Shown here piece by piece: positions 1-9,866 of a stretch of DNA of 64,000 nucleotides. The stretch covers positions 248,001 to 312,000 of the forward strand of contig NZ_JALJVY010000002.1 of NCBI RefSeq assembly GCF_024168485.1, given 5' to 3'. Within the stretch, counting starts at the first letter, position 1; each line of letters opens with the position of its first letter. The position numbers and the translations under genes are program-made. Source of the DNA: Sphingobium sp. OAS761 (GTDB lineage: Bacteria; Pseudomonadota; Alphaproteobacteria; Sphingomonadales; Sphingomonadaceae). The notes below the pieces were generated by a model, which saw only the letters and a list, made by a program, of their open reading frames with translations, was not told the DNA's origin and ran no database searches.

Positions 1-282
1 CGCCCAATATTCGACCGAACCCTTGCCCTTGCCCTGACGGACTTCGGCCGGCTTCTTGGACACCGGCACGTCGGGGAAGACGCGGATCCACAGACGGCCC
101 TGACGGCGAAGGTGGCGCTGGATCGCGCGGCGGGCCGCCTCGATCTGGCGGGCGGTGACGCGCTCGGGTTCCAGGGCCTTGAGACCATAGGCGCCGAAGT
201 TCAGAGCCGAACCGCCCTTGGCGTCGCCCTTGATCCGGCCCTTGAAGGTCTTGCGGAACTTCATTTTTTTCGGTTGCAGCAT
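1..282 (-). CDS. rplP: 50S ribosomal protein L16 (partial, runs off the window)
   Basis: N-terminal 94 residues of ribosomal protein L16, a large-subunit protein that binds 23S rRNA near the tRNA A site. The translation starts [15 protein letters not shown] and continues through an [10 protein letters not shown] segment typical of L16. The reading frame is open to the window edge, so the C-terminal part (about one third of a normal protein of about 140 residues) lies outside. The start is the ATG at 280-282, 21 bases after the rpsC stop. It is the last visible gene of the leftward S10 operon. Confidence 0.95.
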   Translation of the reverse strand, partial: MLQPKKMKFRKTFKGRIKGDAKGGSALNFGAYGLKALEPERVTARQIEAARRAIQRHLRRQGRLWIRVFPDVPVSKKPAEVRQGKGKGSVEYWA

Positions 283-303
283 GACGCTATTACCTTCTTA
301 TCT

Positions 304-999
304 TCAGCGCGCCGGGCGCACGCCGGAGGTCTGAGCCTCCAGCATCAGCCGGTCGGTAGCCATCGGATCATGACCAAGGATTTCACCCTTGAAGATCCAG
401 ACCTTGATGCCGCAGACGCCATAGGCGGTGTGGGCTTCGGCTTCGGCATAGTCGACGTTCGCGCGCAGCGTGTGCAGCGGAACGCGGCCTTCGCGATACC
501 ATTCGACACGGGCGATCTCCGCGCCGCCCAGACGGCCGCCGCAGGTGATCTTGATGCCTTCGGCACCCAGACGCAGGGCCGACTGCACCGCGCGCTTCAT
601 CGCACGGCGGAACGCGACACGGCGTTCCAGCTGATCCGCGATGCCCTGCGCCACCAGCTTCGAATCGACTTCCGGCTTGCGGATTTCGACGATGTTCAGC
701 GACACGTCGGACGAGGTCAGCGCGCCCAGCTTCTTGCGAAGCTTTTCGATGTCGGCGCCCTTCTTGCCGATGATGACACCGGGGCGGGCGGCGTAGATCG
801 AAACGCGGCACAGCTTGGCCGGGCGTTCGATCACGACCTTGGAGATCGCGGCCTGCGGCAGGGTCTTCATGATATACTGGCGGATCTTCAGATCCTCCAG
901 CAGAAGACGGCCATAATCCTGGCCTTCCGCGAACCAGCGGCTGTCCCAGGTGCGGTTGATCTGCAGGCGCAGACCGATCGGGTTGCTCTTGTGACCCAT
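304..999 (-). CDS. rpsC: 30S ribosomal protein S3
   Basis: S3 lines the mRNA entry channel of the small subunit. The chosen start gives [13 protein letters not shown], the conserved S3 N-terminus; the frame extends 11 residues further upstream, but that would overlap rplV. It contains a KH-type segment ([15 protein letters not shown], about residues 58-75) and the C-terminal domain with GAEGIKI and RAEWYREGR-type motifs. At 231 residues it is normal for alphaproteobacteria. It starts 4 bases after the rplV stop in the order rpsS-rplV-rpsC-rplP. Confidence 0.96.
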   Translation of the reverse strand: MGHKSNPIGLRLQINRTWDSRWFAEGQDYGRLLLEDLKIRQYIMKTLPQAAISKVVIERPAKLCRVSIYAARPGVIIGKKGADIEKLRKKLGALTSSDVSLNIVEIRKPEVDSKLVAQGIADQLERRVAFRRAMKRAVQSALRLGAEGIKITCGGRLGGAEIARVEWYREGRVPLHTLRANVDYAEAEAHTAYGVCGIKVWIFKGEILGHDPMATDRLMLEAQTSGVRPAR

Positions 1000-1003
1000 G
1001 TGC

Positions 1004-1390
1004 TTACGCCTCCGCTTCTTCGCCAGCTTCACGCACGACGATGCGCACGCGGCTGAAGGGCTTGAGGATCCGGGTCGACTTGCCGCGGCCGCGGGCGTGG
1101 AAGCGCTTCATGGTGAAGCTCTTGCCCACCGATGCTTCCGCGACGACCAGCGCGTCGACGTCCAGATTGTGATTGTTTTCCGCATTGGCGATGGCCGAAG
1201 CCAGCACCTTGCGCACGTCGACCGCCATCGCCTTCTTCGAGAAGGCGAGGATGTTCAGCGCGTCCTCGACCTTGCGGCCGCGGATGAGCGTGGCGACCAG
1301 GTTCAGCTTCTGCGCCGAACCGCGGATCTGCGTGCCGACGGCCAGCGCCTCGTTGTCGGCGACGCGACGGGGAGCCTTTTCCTTGCTCAT
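1004..1390 (-). CDS. rplV: 50S ribosomal protein L22
   Basis: L22 contributes a beta-hairpin to the polypeptide exit tunnel. The 128-residue product carries the family signature: [21 protein letters not shown] near the N-terminus, and [19 protein letters not shown] followed by SRVRIVV at the C-terminus. The ATG shares one base with the rpsS stop codon (TAATG), which suggests translational coupling. The C-terminal tail REAGEEAEA is acidic and variable, as is common in the family. Confidence 0.96.
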   Translation of the reverse strand: MSKEKAPRRVADNEALAVGTQIRGSAQKLNLVATLIRGRKVEDALNILAFSKKAMAVDVRKVLASAIANAENNHNLDVDALVVAEASVGKSFTMKRFHARGRGKSTRILKPFSRVRIVVREAGEEAEA

Positions 1391-1668
1391 TAGCGCTTGC
1401 CCTTCTTGTCGGCGGCGTGGCCGGGGAAGTAGCGGGTCGGGGCGAATTCGCCCAGCTTGTGACCCACCATATCCTCGTTGACGGACACCGGAACATGCTT
1501 GCGGCCGTTATAGACGTTGAACGTCAGACCGACGAACTGCGGCAGGATGGTGGACCGACGCGACCAGGTCTTGATCGGGCCGGCCTTCGAACCAACGTCC
1601 TGCGCGGCTTCCGCCTTCTTCAGAAGGCTGAGGTCCACGAACGGACCTTTCCAGACGGAACGAGCCAT
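1390..1668 (-). CDS. rpsS: 30S ribosomal protein S19
   Basis: S19 forms a head-domain complex with S13 near the A-site tRNA. The 92-residue product starts [12 protein letters not shown] and contains [25 protein letters not shown] and [11 protein letters not shown], all diagnostic of S19. It begins 5 bases downstream of the rplB stop and overlaps the rplV start by one base. Length and gene order are as expected. Confidence 0.97.
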   Translation of the reverse strand: MARSVWKGPFVDLSLLKKAEAAQDVGSKAGPIKTWSRRSTILPQFVGLTFNVYNGRKHVPVSVNEDMVGHKLGEFAPTRYFPGHAADKKGKR

Positions 1669-1673
1669 CTCGC

Positions 1674-2510
1674 TTACCTCTTCTTCTTCGCGTGGCGGCT
1701 ACGGATGATGAACTTGTCCGTTGCCTTGTTGTGACGGGTGCGCGCACCCTTCGTCGGCTTGCCCCAGGGGGTAACCGGGTGACGGCCGCCCGAGGTCCGG
1801 CCTTCGCCACCACCGTGCGGGTGGTCGACCGGGTTCTTCGCAACGCCGCGCGTCAGCGGGCGCTTGCCCAGCCAGCGGTTACGGCCGGCCTTGGCGAGGT
1901 TCGTGTTGGCGTTGTCGGGGTTCGACACGGCGCCCACGGTGCCCATGCAGTCCGAACGGATGTAGCGCTGCTCGCCCGACGACAGGCGGACCATCACCAT
2001 GCCGCGATCGCGACCGACGAGCTGGGCATAGGTGCCCGCCGAACGGCAGAGCTGGCCGCCCTTGCCCGGCTTCATCTCGATATTGTGGATAATGGTGCCG
2101 ACCGGCATCTGGCCCAGCTCCATCGCGTTGCCCGGCTTCACGTCGGTCTTCTTGCCCGCGACGATCTTGTCGCCCGGCGCCAGACGCTGCGGCGCCAGGA
2201 TATAGGCCTGGGTGCCGTCGGGATAGTTGACCAGCGCGATGAAGGCCGTGCGGTTGGGGTCATATTCCAGACGCTCGACCGTGCCTTCCACGTCCCACAG
2301 GCGACGCTTGAAGTCGATGATGCGATAGCGCTGCTTGTGACCGCCGGCGATACCGCGCGAAGTCACATGGCCCTTGTTGTTGCGGCCACCGGTCTTGCGC
2401 TTGCCTTCGGTCAGCGCCTTGACGGGCTTGCCCTTGTGCAGGCTCGACTTGTCGACGAGGATCAGGCCGCGCTGCGCGGGACTGGTCGGATTATAGTGCT
2501 TGAGTGCCAT
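1674..2510 (-). CDS. rplB: 50S ribosomal protein L2
   Basis: L2 is required for subunit association and peptidyl transfer. The 278-residue product starts [15 protein letters not shown] and contains [22 protein letters not shown]. The highly conserved C-terminal [18 protein letters not shown] segment includes the His of the peptidyl-transferase-associated loop, followed by the TPWGKPTKG motif. It lies 10 bases after rplW in the S10 operon order. Confidence 0.97.
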   Translation of the reverse strand: MALKHYNPTSPAQRGLILVDKSSLHKGKPVKALTEGKRKTGGRNNKGHVTSRGIAGGHKQRYRIIDFKRRLWDVEGTVERLEYDPNRTAFIALVNYPDGTQAYILAPQRLAPGDKIVAGKKTDVKPGNAMELGQMPVGTIIHNIEMKPGKGGQLCRSAGTYAQLVGRDRGMVMVRLSSGEQRYIRSDCMGTVGAVSNPDNANTNLAKAGRNRWLGKRPLTRGVAKNPVDHPHGGGEGRTSGGRHPVTPWGKPTKGARTRHNKATDKFIIRSRHAKKKR

Positions 2511-2520
2511 CTATCCCGCC

Positions 2521-2835
2521 TCAGATTCCGGTGGTGACGTCGATGGACTGGCCTTCGGCCAGCGTCACGATCGCCTTCTTCACGTCGTTGCGCTTGTAGG
2601 GCTTGCCCTTCCAGCGCTTGACCTTGCCCTTCTGGACCAGCGTGTTGACCGCCTTCACGGTCACGCCGAACAGGGCTTCGACAGCCGCCTTGATCTCCGG
2701 CTTGGACGCATTGTTGGCGACCTTGAAAACAACGGCGTTGTTTTCGGAGAGAAGGGTCGACTTCTCGGTGATGACCGGCGCGACAACGACGTCGAAATGA
2801 CGGTTGTCCACGGTCGCGGCTTCTTTCTTAGCCAT
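2521..2835 (-). CDS. rplW: 50S ribosomal protein L23
   Basis: L23 sits at the tunnel exit and docks trigger factor and SRP. The 104-residue product contains [13 protein letters not shown] near the N-terminus and [15 protein letters not shown], both typical of L23, with a C-terminal segment rich in basic residues. The start overlaps the end of rplD by 8 bases, suggesting translational coupling. Confidence 0.96.
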   Translation of the reverse strand: MAKKEAATVDNRHFDVVVAPVITEKSTLLSENNAVVFKVANNASKPEIKAAVEALFGVTVKAVNTLVQKGKVKRWKGKPYKRNDVKKAIVTLAEGQSIDVTTGI

Positions 2836-3451
2836 TGAAACGGGCCTCCAGCTTTTCGACCGCGGCGCGGGTGAGCACCAGCGAATCGGCCTTCAGGATG
2901 TCGTAGACGTTGGCGCCGACGGCCGGCAGCAGGTTCACGCCGATGATGTTGGCCGATGCCTTCGCGAAGCTGACGTTCACCGCGTCGCCGTCGATGAACA
3001 GCGCCTTCGACACGTTCAGCTTGGCGAGGTGCGCGACGAGGTTCTTCGTCTTGCCTTCCGCCACGTCGAAGCTGTCCAGAACGATCAGCGAACCGTCCTT
3101 GGCCTTGGCCGACAGCGCCATCTTCAGGCCCAGGGCACGGACCTTCTTGTTGAGGTCGTGACCGAAATCGCGGGCGCGGGCGCCGTGCGCCTTACCACCG
3201 CCGATGAAGATCGGCGCCTTGCGGTCGCCGTGACGGGCGGTGCCGCCACCCTTCTGACGGCCGAACTTCTTGCCGGTGCGGGCAACGTCCGAACGTTCGC
3301 GGGTGGCGCGGGCCGGAGCGCGACGCTTTTCCAGCTGCCAGGTGACGACGCGGTGCAGGATGTCGGTGCGGGGCTCGACGCCGAACACGGCATCGTTCAG
3401 CTCCAGCTCGCCGGCGGCCTGCGCGTCGAGGGTCTGTACATTGACCTTCAT
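2828..3451 (-). CDS. rplD: 50S ribosomal protein L4
   Basis: L4 is an early-assembly large-subunit protein. The 207-residue product contains the basic loop [19 protein letters not shown] that extends toward the exit tunnel, and [16 protein letters not shown]. In Escherichia coli L4 also represses its own operon through a leader upstream of rpsJ. No equivalent leader could be identified here, although the spacer between rpsJ and rplC contains hairpins. It starts 3 bases after the rplC stop. Confidence 0.96.
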   Translation of the reverse strand: MKVNVQTLDAQAAGELELNDAVFGVEPRTDILHRVVTWQLEKRRAPARATRERSDVARTGKKFGRQKGGGTARHGDRKAPIFIGGGKAHGARARDFGHDLNKKVRALGLKMALSAKAKDGSLIVLDSFDVAEGKTKNLVAHLAKLNVSKALFIDGDAVNVSFAKASANIIGVNLLPAVGANVYDILKADSLVLTRAAVEKLEARFNG

Positions 3452-3454
3452 GGT

Positions 3455-4213
3455 TTAGCCCTCCTGGCCTTCGGTCGCTTCGGGAGCGGCCGCGTCTTCC
3501 GCGGGCGTCTCGGCCGGAGCGTTATTGCTGTTGGCGGCCGCCTTCAGGCTGGCCGGATAGGGCGCGTCGGCATGGCGCGGCACCTTCACCGCGTCGCTGA
3601 CCGTCAGCCAGGTGCCCTTGGCACCCGGAACGCTGCCCTTGACGAACAGGAGGCCGCGCTCGACGTCGGTGCGCACGATCTCGAGATTCTGCTGGGTCCG
3701 CTCGCGATCACCCATGTGACCGGCCATCTTCTTGTTCTTGAAGACGCGGCCGGGATCCTGGCGGTTACCGGTCGAACCATGGGCACGGTGGCTGATCGAG
3801 ACGCCGTGGGTGGCGCGCATGCCGCCGAAACCCCAGCGCTTCATCGCACCGGCGAAACCCTTACCCTGGGTATGGCCGGCGACGTCGACCAGCTGGCCGG
3901 CAACGAAATGGTCCGCGGCGATTTCGGCGCCGACATCGAGGAGCGCGTCCTCGGCGACACGAAATTCGACCAGACGGGCCTTGGGCTCGACTTCGGCCTT
4001 CGCGAAGTGGCCGCGCTGCGGCTTGGCGACATTCTTGACCTTGGCAACGCCGGCACCGAGCTGGACGGCGACATAGCCGTCACGATCGGTTTCCTTGCGG
4101 GCCACGACCTGATTGCCCTCAAGGGCCAGAACCGTAACGGGAACATGACGTCCGTCCTCCTGGAACAGACGGGTCATCCCGACTTTCTTAGCGATCACGC
4201 CTGTGCGCATCAC
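3455..4213 (-). CDS. rplC: 50S ribosomal protein L3
   Basis: L3 initiates 50S assembly. The 252-residue product starts [17 protein letters not shown] and contains [16 protein letters not shown] and the [31 protein letters not shown] block, which includes the residue region methylated by PrmB in other bacteria. The C-terminal tail, about 30 residues rich in Ala, Pro and Glu, is longer than in E. coli and typical of sphingomonads. Either adjacent ATG could serve as start. Confidence 0.96.
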   Translation of the reverse strand: MMRTGVIAKKVGMTRLFQEDGRHVPVTVLALEGNQVVARKETDRDGYVAVQLGAGVAKVKNVAKPQRGHFAKAEVEPKARLVEFRVAEDALLDVGAEIAADHFVAGQLVDVAGHTQGKGFAGAMKRWGFGGMRATHGVSISHRAHGSTGNRQDPGRVFKNKKMAGHMGDRERTQQNLEIVRTDVERGLLFVKGSVPGAKGTWLTVSDAVKVPRHADAPYPASLKAAANSNNAPAETPAEDAAAPEATEGQEG

Positions 4214-4506
4214 CGATTACTCCCATAGAGGCCCGCCCCACCTCTTTTCCAGAAAATGGGCAGCGGGCGTATCCAACGAAAAAACCGCTCAGGATCACTC
4301 CTTCGCGGCCCAACCCAAAATATAGATCACCCCGTCCGGGTTGGATGCCGATCCCTCCCGGGAAAGGCGACGGGGGACCAGGACCACGCGCCGTCCCGGT
4401 TCACCGGTGGGGCCGTGCGGTATCCCTTGTGTCGTTTGAGTTTTCGTCCGGGGACGAAATACCCGATACCCTGCCTCCGGTCAGGAAGGCAGGGACTTGC
4501 CGGCTA
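4214..4506. other. rpsJ-rplC spacer with tandem inverted repeats
   Basis: These 293 bases separate rpsJ from rplC, which are usually nearly adjacent in S10 operons. No convincing gene is seen. Two adjacent hairpins lie just after the rpsJ stop. One has perfect 8-base arms CCCTGCCT (4469-4476) and AGGCAGGG (4487-4494). The other has arms TTTCGTC (4442-4448) and GACGAAA (4453-4459) around a 4-base loop. Further on, GCCCGC (4231-4236) and GCGGGC (4263-4268) can pair just upstream of rplC. There is no T-tract after the hairpins, so attenuation, RNA processing or regulator binding are all possible. Confidence 0.5.
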
Positions 4507-4815
4507 TCAGGCCAGCTTGATCTCGACGTTCACGCCGGCCGCGAGGTCCAGCTTCATCAACGCGTCGACCGTCTGCGGCGTCGGCTGCACAATGTCAAGC
4601 ATGCGCTTGTAGGTGCGGACCTCGAACTGCTCGCGCGACTTCTTGTCGATGTGCGGGCCGCGGTTGACCGTGAACTTTTCGATGCGCGTCGGCAGGGGAA
4701 TGGGACCGCGGATAAGGGCGCCGGTGCGGCGGGCGGTGTCGGCGATGTCGCCGGTCGCCTGATCGAGCACGCGATGATCGAACGCCTTGAGGCGAATGCG
4801 GATGTTGCTGTCCAT
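4507..4815 (-). CDS. rpsJ: 30S ribosomal protein S10
   Basis: S10 is a small-subunit head protein that also acts in Nus-factor antitermination. The 102-residue product contains [57 protein letters not shown] sequence and [19 protein letters not shown], covering the whole family. It is the first gene of the S10 operon after the tuf terminator. The promoter probably lies in the 160 bases upstream, but I could not assign one with confidence. Confidence 0.97.
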   Translation of the reverse strand: MDSNIRIRLKAFDHRVLDQATGDIADTARRTGALIRGPIPLPTRIEKFTVNRGPHIDKKSREQFEVRTYKRMLDIVQPTPQTVDALMKLDLAAGVNVEIKLA

Positions 4816-4973
4816 TGTTCCTGTACCGATGCGAAAGAGCCAAAAACCCGGAGCATTTTCAAAAACCAGCCGGAGCAGCCGATGATTTGTGAAAATGCGC
4901 CAACAAAAATTTACCGCCCCGTTTCTGGCCCTTCTAGCTCATGCGAGCCGGAGAAAGGCGATCCGGGGCGGCG

Positions 4974-5012
4974 AAAAAGCCGAGCGGCGCGAATCAGGCG
5001 ATTCGCGCCGCT
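4974..5012 (-). terminator. intrinsic terminator after tuf
   Basis: A perfect 13-bp inverted repeat has arms AGCGGCGCGAATC at 4983-4995 and GATTCGCGCCGCT at 5000-5012, with a 4-base loop. On the minus strand it is followed within a few bases by TTTTT (4978-4974). It lies 11 bases after the tuf stop, so the str operon probably ends here and rpsJ is transcribed separately, at least in part. Confidence 0.85.
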
Positions 5013-5023
5013 GCGGTCCTATA

Positions 5024-6214
5024 TTACTTCGAGATCGTACCGACAACCCCTGCACCCACGGTGCGGCCGCCTTCGCGGATCGCGAAGCGCAGGCCCTGGT
5101 CCATGGCGATCGGGGCGATCAGCTTGACGCCGAGCTTCACATTGTCGCCGGGCATGACCATCTCGGTGCCTTCGGGCAGGATCACTTCGCCGGTCACGTC
5201 GGTGGTGCGGAAGTAGAACTGCGGACGATAGTTCGCGAAGAACGGGGTGTGACGGCCGCCTTCTTCCTTCGACAGCACGTAGACTTCGGCGTCGAATTCG
5301 GTGTGCGGGGTGATCGTGCCGGGCTTGGCCAGAACCTGACCGCGCTCGACTTCCTCACGCTTCACGCCACGGATCAGCGCGCCGATGTTGTCGCCGGCTT
5401 CACCCTGGTCGAGCAGCTTGCGGAACATTTCGACGCCGGTGACGGTGGTCTTCTGCGTGTCCTTGAGGCCGACGATCTCGACTTCCTCGCCAACCTTGAC
5501 GATGCCGGTTTCGACGCGGCCGGTGACGACGGTGCCGCGGCCCGAGATCGAGAACACGTCTTCGATCGGCATCAGGAACGGCTTGTCGACCGGGCGCTCG
5601 GGCTGCGGAATGAACGAGTCAACGGCCGCCATCAGCTTCAGCACGGCGCCGCGGCCGAGCTCTTCGTTGACGCCGTCCAGGGCAGCCTTGGCCGAGCCGG
5701 GGATGACGGGAATGTTGTCGCCGTCGAAATCGTAGCTGCTCAGCAGCTCGCGGATTTCCAGCTCGACCAGCTCGAGGATTTCGGCGTCGTCGACCAGGTC
5801 GACCTTGTTCATGAACACGACGAGCTGCGGCACGCCGACCTGGCGGGCGAGCAGGATGTGCTCGCGGGTCTGCGGCATCGGGCCGTCGGTGGCCGACACG
5901 ACCAGGATCGCACCGTCCATCTGCGCGGCGCCGGTGATCATGTTCTTCACATAGTCAGCGTGGCCGGGGCAGTCGACGTGTGCATAGTGACGCGCTTCGG
6001 TTTCATATTCGACGTGGGCGGTCGAAATGGTGATACCGCGTTCGCGCTCTTCGGGCGCCTTGTCGATGTTGGCATAGTCGACGAAGGTCGCGCCGCCGGT
6101 TTCGGCGAGGACCTTGGTGATGGCGGCGGTCAGCGAGGTCTTGCCATGGTCGACGTGACCGATCGTGCCGATGTTGCAGTGCGGCTTGTTCCGCTCAAAC
6201 TTAGCCTTAGCCAT
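5024..6214 (-). CDS. tuf: elongation factor Tu
   Basis: EF-Tu is the GTPase that delivers aminoacyl-tRNA to the ribosome. The 396-residue product contains the G1 motif [10 protein letters not shown] (about residues 19-28), the switch region RGITIST, the G3 motif DCPGHADYV and the G4 motif NKVDLVDD. Domains 2 and 3 follow, ending [14 protein letters not shown]. Length is standard. It is the last gene of the rpsL-rpsG-fusA-tuf unit, 136 bases after fusA, and is followed by a strong intrinsic terminator. Confidence 0.98.
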   Translation of the reverse strand: MAKAKFERNKPHCNIGTIGHVDHGKTSLTAAITKVLAETGGATFVDYANIDKAPEERERGITISTAHVEYETEARHYAHVDCPGHADYVKNMITGAAQMDGAILVVSATDGPMPQTREHILLARQVGVPQLVVFMNKVDLVDDAEILELVELEIRELLSSYDFDGDNIPVIPGSAKAALDGVNEELGRGAVLKLMAAVDSFIPQPERPVDKPFLMPIEDVFSISGRGTVVTGRVETGIVKVGEEVEIVGLKDTQKTTVTGVEMFRKLLDQGEAGDNIGALIRGVKREEVERGQVLAKPGTITPHTEFDAEVYVLSKEEGGRHTPFFANYRPQFYFRTTDVTGEVILPEGTEMVMPGDNVKLGVKLIAPIAMDQGLRFAIREGGRTVGAGVVGTISK

Positions 6215-6260
6215 TTTTTCCTACCTTCTAATCAAATCCGATGGGGTTTGACCGCTCGGC

Positions 6261-6279
6261 CGCGCCTTGCGAAGGCGCG
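6261..6279 (-). other. hairpin in the fusA-tuf spacer
   Basis: A perfect 8-bp inverted repeat, CGCGCCTT (6261-6268) and AAGGCGCG (6272-6279), has a 3-base loop and lies between fusA and tuf. No T-tract follows in the direction of transcription. It may therefore be an mRNA processing or stabilizing element rather than a terminator, consistent with the higher expression usually needed for tuf. This role is inference. Confidence 0.4.
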
Positions 6280-6350
6280 TCCATAGCAGCAAATTTCGAG
6301 AATACCAGCCCCAATCCGACCCATTTGCGCGGGCCGGACCGGGAAAATCG

Positions 6351-8423
6351 TCAGGCCATCTTCGCCTTCACTTCGTCCGCCACATTCTGCGGCACTTCGT
6401 CATAGTGCGAGAAGATCATCGAATAGTTCGCACGCCCCTGGGTGAAGGACCGCAGCGTGTTCACATAGCCGAACATGTTGGCCAGCGGCACCATGGCCTC
6501 CACCACCTGCGCGTTGCCGCGGGTGTCGGTGCCCTGGATCTGGCCGCGACGGCTGTTCATGTCGCCGATGACGTCGCCCAGATATTCCTCCGGGGTCACG
6601 ACCTCGACCTTCATGACCGGCTCGAGCAGCTTGATGCCCGACTTCCCGGCCGCTTCGCGCATGGCGCCGCGGGCACAGATTTCGAAGGCCAGGGCCGACG
6701 AGTCGACGTCATGGTAGGCGCCGTCCGTCAGATGGACTTCGAAGTCGATGATCGGAAAGCCGATGAGATGGCCGGTCTCGGCCGTCTCGCGGAAGCCCTT
6801 TTCCACCGACGGGATATATTCGCGCGGGATGTTGCCGCCCTTGATCTCGTCGAAAAACTGGAAGCCGCTGCCGCGCTCGCCGGGGACCACGGTCGCCTTG
6901 ACGCGACCGAACTGGCCCGAACCACCCGACTGCTTCTTGTGGGTGTAGTCGATGTCGACCTTCTTGCTCAGATATTCGCGATAGGCGACCTGCGGCGCGC
7001 CGACATTCGCCTCGACCTTGAACTCGCGCTTCATGCGGTCGACCAGGATTTCAAGGTGAAGTTCGCCCATGCCCTTGATGATGGTCTGGCCCGATTCGTG
7101 ATCGGTCGATACGCGGAAGGACGGGTCCTCCGCGGCCAGGCGGTTGAGCGCGATGCCCATCTTTTCCTGGTCGGCCTTGGTCTTGGGTTCGACCGACAGC
7201 TCGATGACCGGCTCGGGGAATTCCATGCGCTCCAGGATGATCGGCTGGCGTTCGGCGCACAGCGTATCGCCCGTGGTGGTTTCCTTCATGCCGGCCAGCG
7301 CGACGATGTCGCCGGCATAGGCCGTATCGACGTCTTCACGGCTGTTGGCATGCATCAGCAGCATGCGGCCGATCTTTTCCTTCTTGTCCTTGACCGAGTT
7401 CAGATAGGTGCCCTTGGTCAGCGTGCCCGAATAGACGCGCAGGAAGGTGAGCGATCCGACGAAGGGATCGTTCATGATCTTGAACGCCAGGCCGGAGAAG
7501 GGCGCATCGTCGGCGGTCGCGCGGCTGTCGGGCTGGTCCGTGTCGGGGTTGATGCCCTGCACGTCGGGAATGTCGAGCGGCGAAGGCAGATAGTCGACGA
7601 CCGCGTCGAGCAGCGGCTGGACGCCCTTGTTCTTGAACGCGCTGCCGCACAGCACCGGCGTGAACGCCTGGTCCAGCGTGCCCTTGCGGATCAGCTTCTT
7701 CAGCGTGGCGGTGTCGGGCAGGTTGCCTTCGAGATAGGCTTCCATCGCCTCGTCGTCCTGTTCGACGGCGAGTTCGATCAGCTTTTCGCGATATTCGGCG
7801 GCCTTGTCGGCGAGATCGGCGGGGATTTCCTCATAGGTGAACTCGGCACCCAGATTCTCGTCCTTCCAGATGATCGCGCGGTTTTCGACCAGGTCGACCA
7901 GACCCTTGAAGTCCGACTCGGCGCCGATGGGCAGGTACAGGACAGCCGGGGTCGCACCCAGGCGATCGATGATCGTCTGCACGCAATAATAGAAGTCGGC
8001 GCCGGTGCGGTCGAGCTTGTTGATGAAGCACATCCGCGGCACCTTGTACTTGTCCGCCTGGCGCCACACGGTTTCCGACTGGGGCTCGACGCCCGCAACG
8101 CCGTCGAACGCGGCGACCGCGCCGTCGAGCACGCGCAGCGAGCGCTCGACCTCGATCGTGAAGTCGACGTGACCGGGCGTGTCGATGATGTTCAGCCGGT
8201 GGTCGTTCCAGAAACAGGTGGTCGCAGCCGACGTGATGGTGATGCCACGCTCCTGCTCCTGCTCCATCCAGTCCATGGTGGCGGCGCCGTCATGGACTTC
8301 GCCGATCTTGTAGGACTTGCCGGTGTAGTAAAGGATACGCTCGGTCGTGGTGGTCTTGCCGGCGTCGATGTGGGCCATGATGCCGAAATTGCGGTAGCGT
8401 TCAAGCGGATGGCTGCGGGCCAT
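6351..8423 (-). CDS. fusA: elongation factor G
   Basis: EF-G is the translocation GTPase. The chosen start gives [25 protein letters not shown], with the G1 motif AHIDAGKTT. The frame extends 8 residues further upstream, but that extension is not conserved. The G2 region is RGITITSA, G3 DTPGHVDFT and G4 NKLDRTGA. Domains II-V follow and the C-terminus is [23 protein letters not shown]. At 690 residues the length is normal. The gene lies 158 bases after rpsG, a spacer that contains the inverted repeat TCCGTTCG (8493-8500) / CGAACGGA (8520-8527). Confidence 0.98.
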   Translation of the reverse strand: MARSHPLERYRNFGIMAHIDAGKTTTTERILYYTGKSYKIGEVHDGAATMDWMEQEQERGITITSAATTCFWNDHRLNIIDTPGHVDFTIEVERSLRVLDGAVAAFDGVAGVEPQSETVWRQADKYKVPRMCFINKLDRTGADFYYCVQTIIDRLGATPAVLYLPIGAESDFKGLVDLVENRAIIWKDENLGAEFTYEEIPADLADKAAEYREKLIELAVEQDDEAMEAYLEGNLPDTATLKKLIRKGTLDQAFTPVLCGSAFKNKGVQPLLDAVVDYLPSPLDIPDVQGINPDTDQPDSRATADDAPFSGLAFKIMNDPFVGSLTFLRVYSGTLTKGTYLNSVKDKKEKIGRMLLMHANSREDVDTAYAGDIVALAGMKETTTGDTLCAERQPIILERMEFPEPVIELSVEPKTKADQEKMGIALNRLAAEDPSFRVSTDHESGQTIIKGMGELHLEILVDRMKREFKVEANVGAPQVAYREYLSKKVDIDYTHKKQSGGSGQFGRVKATVVPGERGSGFQFFDEIKGGNIPREYIPSVEKGFRETAETGHLIGFPIIDFEVHLTDGAYHDVDSSALAFEICARGAMREAAGKSGIKLLEPVMKVEVVTPEEYLGDVIGDMNSRRGQIQGTDTRGNAQVVEAMVPLANMFGYVNTLRSFTQGRANYSMIFSHYDEVPQNVADEVKAKMA

Positions 8424-8581
8424 GATGCTTCTCCGTTGCCGGCGCACCGGCGGTTGGGGATTCGGTTGTTCTGCGCGTGGCCCCTAAACCAATCCGTTCG
8501 CCATGGGTAGCACCCCTGACGAACGGACCGATCTTCAGAACCTGTTGGAGACAGCGGGCATATAGGCGCCCGCGCCCCTCT

Positions 8582-9052
8582 TTACCAACGGTAGTGCGAG
8601 AAGGCGCGGTTCGCTTCCGCCATGCGGTGCGTGTCTTCGCGCTTCTTGACGGCATTGCCGCGGTTGTTGGCGGCGTCCAGCAGCTCACCCGACAGGCGCG
8701 CGGCCATCGTGGTTTCGCTGCGGTTGCGCGCGGCGGTGATCAGCCAGCGGATGGCCAGCGCCTGGGCGCGCTCGGGGCGCACTTCGACAGGGACCTGATA
8801 GGTCGCACCGCCGACGCGGCGGCTGCGGACCTCGATGCCCGGCTTCACATTGTTCAGCGCATCGTGGAACATGCCGATCGGATCCTTCTTGGCACGGGCC
8901 TCGACGGTGTCGAGAGCGCCATAGACGATCTGTTCGGCGACGGCCTTCTTGCCGTCCTGCATGATGCTGTTCATGAACTTCGAAAGCACGACATCCCCGA
9001 ACTTGGGATCGGGAAGGATGATGCGCTTTTCGGGGCGACGACGACGTGACAT
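8582..9052 (-). CDS. rpsG: 30S ribosomal protein S7
   Basis: S7 nucleates assembly of the 30S head and contacts the mRNA exit region. The 156-residue product starts [20 protein letters not shown] and contains [19 protein letters not shown] and [18 protein letters not shown], the standard family C-terminus. It starts 18 bases after the rpsL stop. Confidence 0.97.
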   Translation of the reverse strand: MSRRRRPEKRIILPDPKFGDVVLSKFMNSIMQDGKKAVAEQIVYGALDTVEARAKKDPIGMFHDALNNVKPGIEVRSRRVGGATYQVPVEVRPERAQALAIRWLITAARNRSETTMAARLSGELLDAANNRGNAVKKREDTHRMAEANRAFSHYRW

Positions 9053-9070
9053 TTTACTGGTCTCCCCTTC

Positions 9071-9442
9071 TTACTTCGGACGCTTCGCGCCGTACTTGGA
9101 ACGGCTCTGCTTGCGGTCCTTGACGCCCTGGGTATCCAGAACGCCGCGCAGCACGTGATAGCGCACACCGGGAAGGTCGCGCACGCGGCCGCCACGGATC
9201 AGCACGACCGAGTGCTCCTGAAGATTGTGGCCCTCACCCGGGATATAGGTGATGACTTCGCGCTGGTTGACGAGGCGAACCTTCGCCACCTTGCGAAGCG
9301 CCGAGTTCGGCTTCTTCGGGGTCGTCGTGTAGACGCGGGTGCAAACGCCGCGCTTCTGCGGGTTCGCTTCCATCGCAGGGACCTTCGACTTGGCCTTCTG
9401 CGGTTCGCGGCCCTTGCGGACCAGCTGGTTGATCGTTGGCAT
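9071..9442 (-). CDS. rpsL: 30S ribosomal protein S12
   Basis: S12 is the decoding-centre protein whose mutations confer streptomycin resistance. The start at 9442 gives [22 protein letters not shown]; a longer open frame upstream is not conserved. The product (123 residues) contains [18 protein letters not shown] and [20 protein letters not shown]. The drug-contact residues appear wild type: Lys in TPKKPNSA and Lys-equivalent/Arg in [13 protein letters not shown]. It is the first gene of the leftward str operon. Confidence 0.97.
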   Translation of the reverse strand: MPTINQLVRKGREPQKAKSKVPAMEANPQKRGVCTRVYTTTPKKPNSALRKVAKVRLVNQREVITYIPGEGHNLQEHSVVLIRGGRVRDLPGVRYHVLRGVLDTQGVKDRKQSRSKYGAKRPK

Positions 9443-9866
9443 GAAGCCCTTCACCTTTTCAGTTACTTTACCTGGGCATTCCCGTGTTCCATGCCGCACG
9501 GAGGACATTCCTCCAAACGGCAAAGGCCCCGGTGGGCGAAAGCCCCCTGGAGCCGCAAGAGCACCCGGCAATGTTCAGCTCTAATGTTCGCCCAGAAAAT
9601 TGACGCGAGGAGACGAGTCTTCGCACGGCAGGCCGCTGGGCTGGCGCGCCTATAGCGATGCGCGGCCGGGCGGTCAAGCGAGGCCGGGGCCGGCCGCGCG
9701 CAGGCATCGACGCGCCGGCGGGATAGCCATAAAATAATTTCAAGGCCACGGAACAAAATCGACGCTTGCTCATTTCGTCCCGCCACCCGCTCGACTCGTC
9801 ACGTCTTCGCAACGATGGATTCGCCCCGCAGGGCCGCCTTTGCTACGCGCCCGAGTCGAAAAGAGC
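9443..9866. other. divergent control region between rpsL and the M23 peptidase gene
   Basis: About 420 bases without a gene. The left part would be a leader of about 200 nucleotides for the str operon, if the promoter at 9649-9677 is correct. A 10-bp perfect inverted repeat, GCGCGGCCGG (9660-9669) and CCGGCCGCGC (9690-9699), brackets the proposed -35 box. No riboswitch or small gene was recognised. A promoter for the rightward peptidase gene must lie in the right part, but I cannot assign one. Confidence 0.5.
9649..9677 (-). promoter_or_regulatory. candidate promoter of the str operon
   Basis: On the minus strand a -35-like TTGACC (9677-9672) is separated by exactly 17 bases from a -10-like TATAGG (9654-9649). 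This is the best vegetative-type promoter in the region and would give a leader of about 200 nucleotides before rpsL. The -10 box matches the consensus at its first four positions only. Confidence 0.5.

Noticed and set aside
2804..8510. Long plus-strand frames opposite rplC, rplD, tuf and fusA
   Set aside because: All are antisense shadows of highly conserved ribosomal and elongation factor genes.
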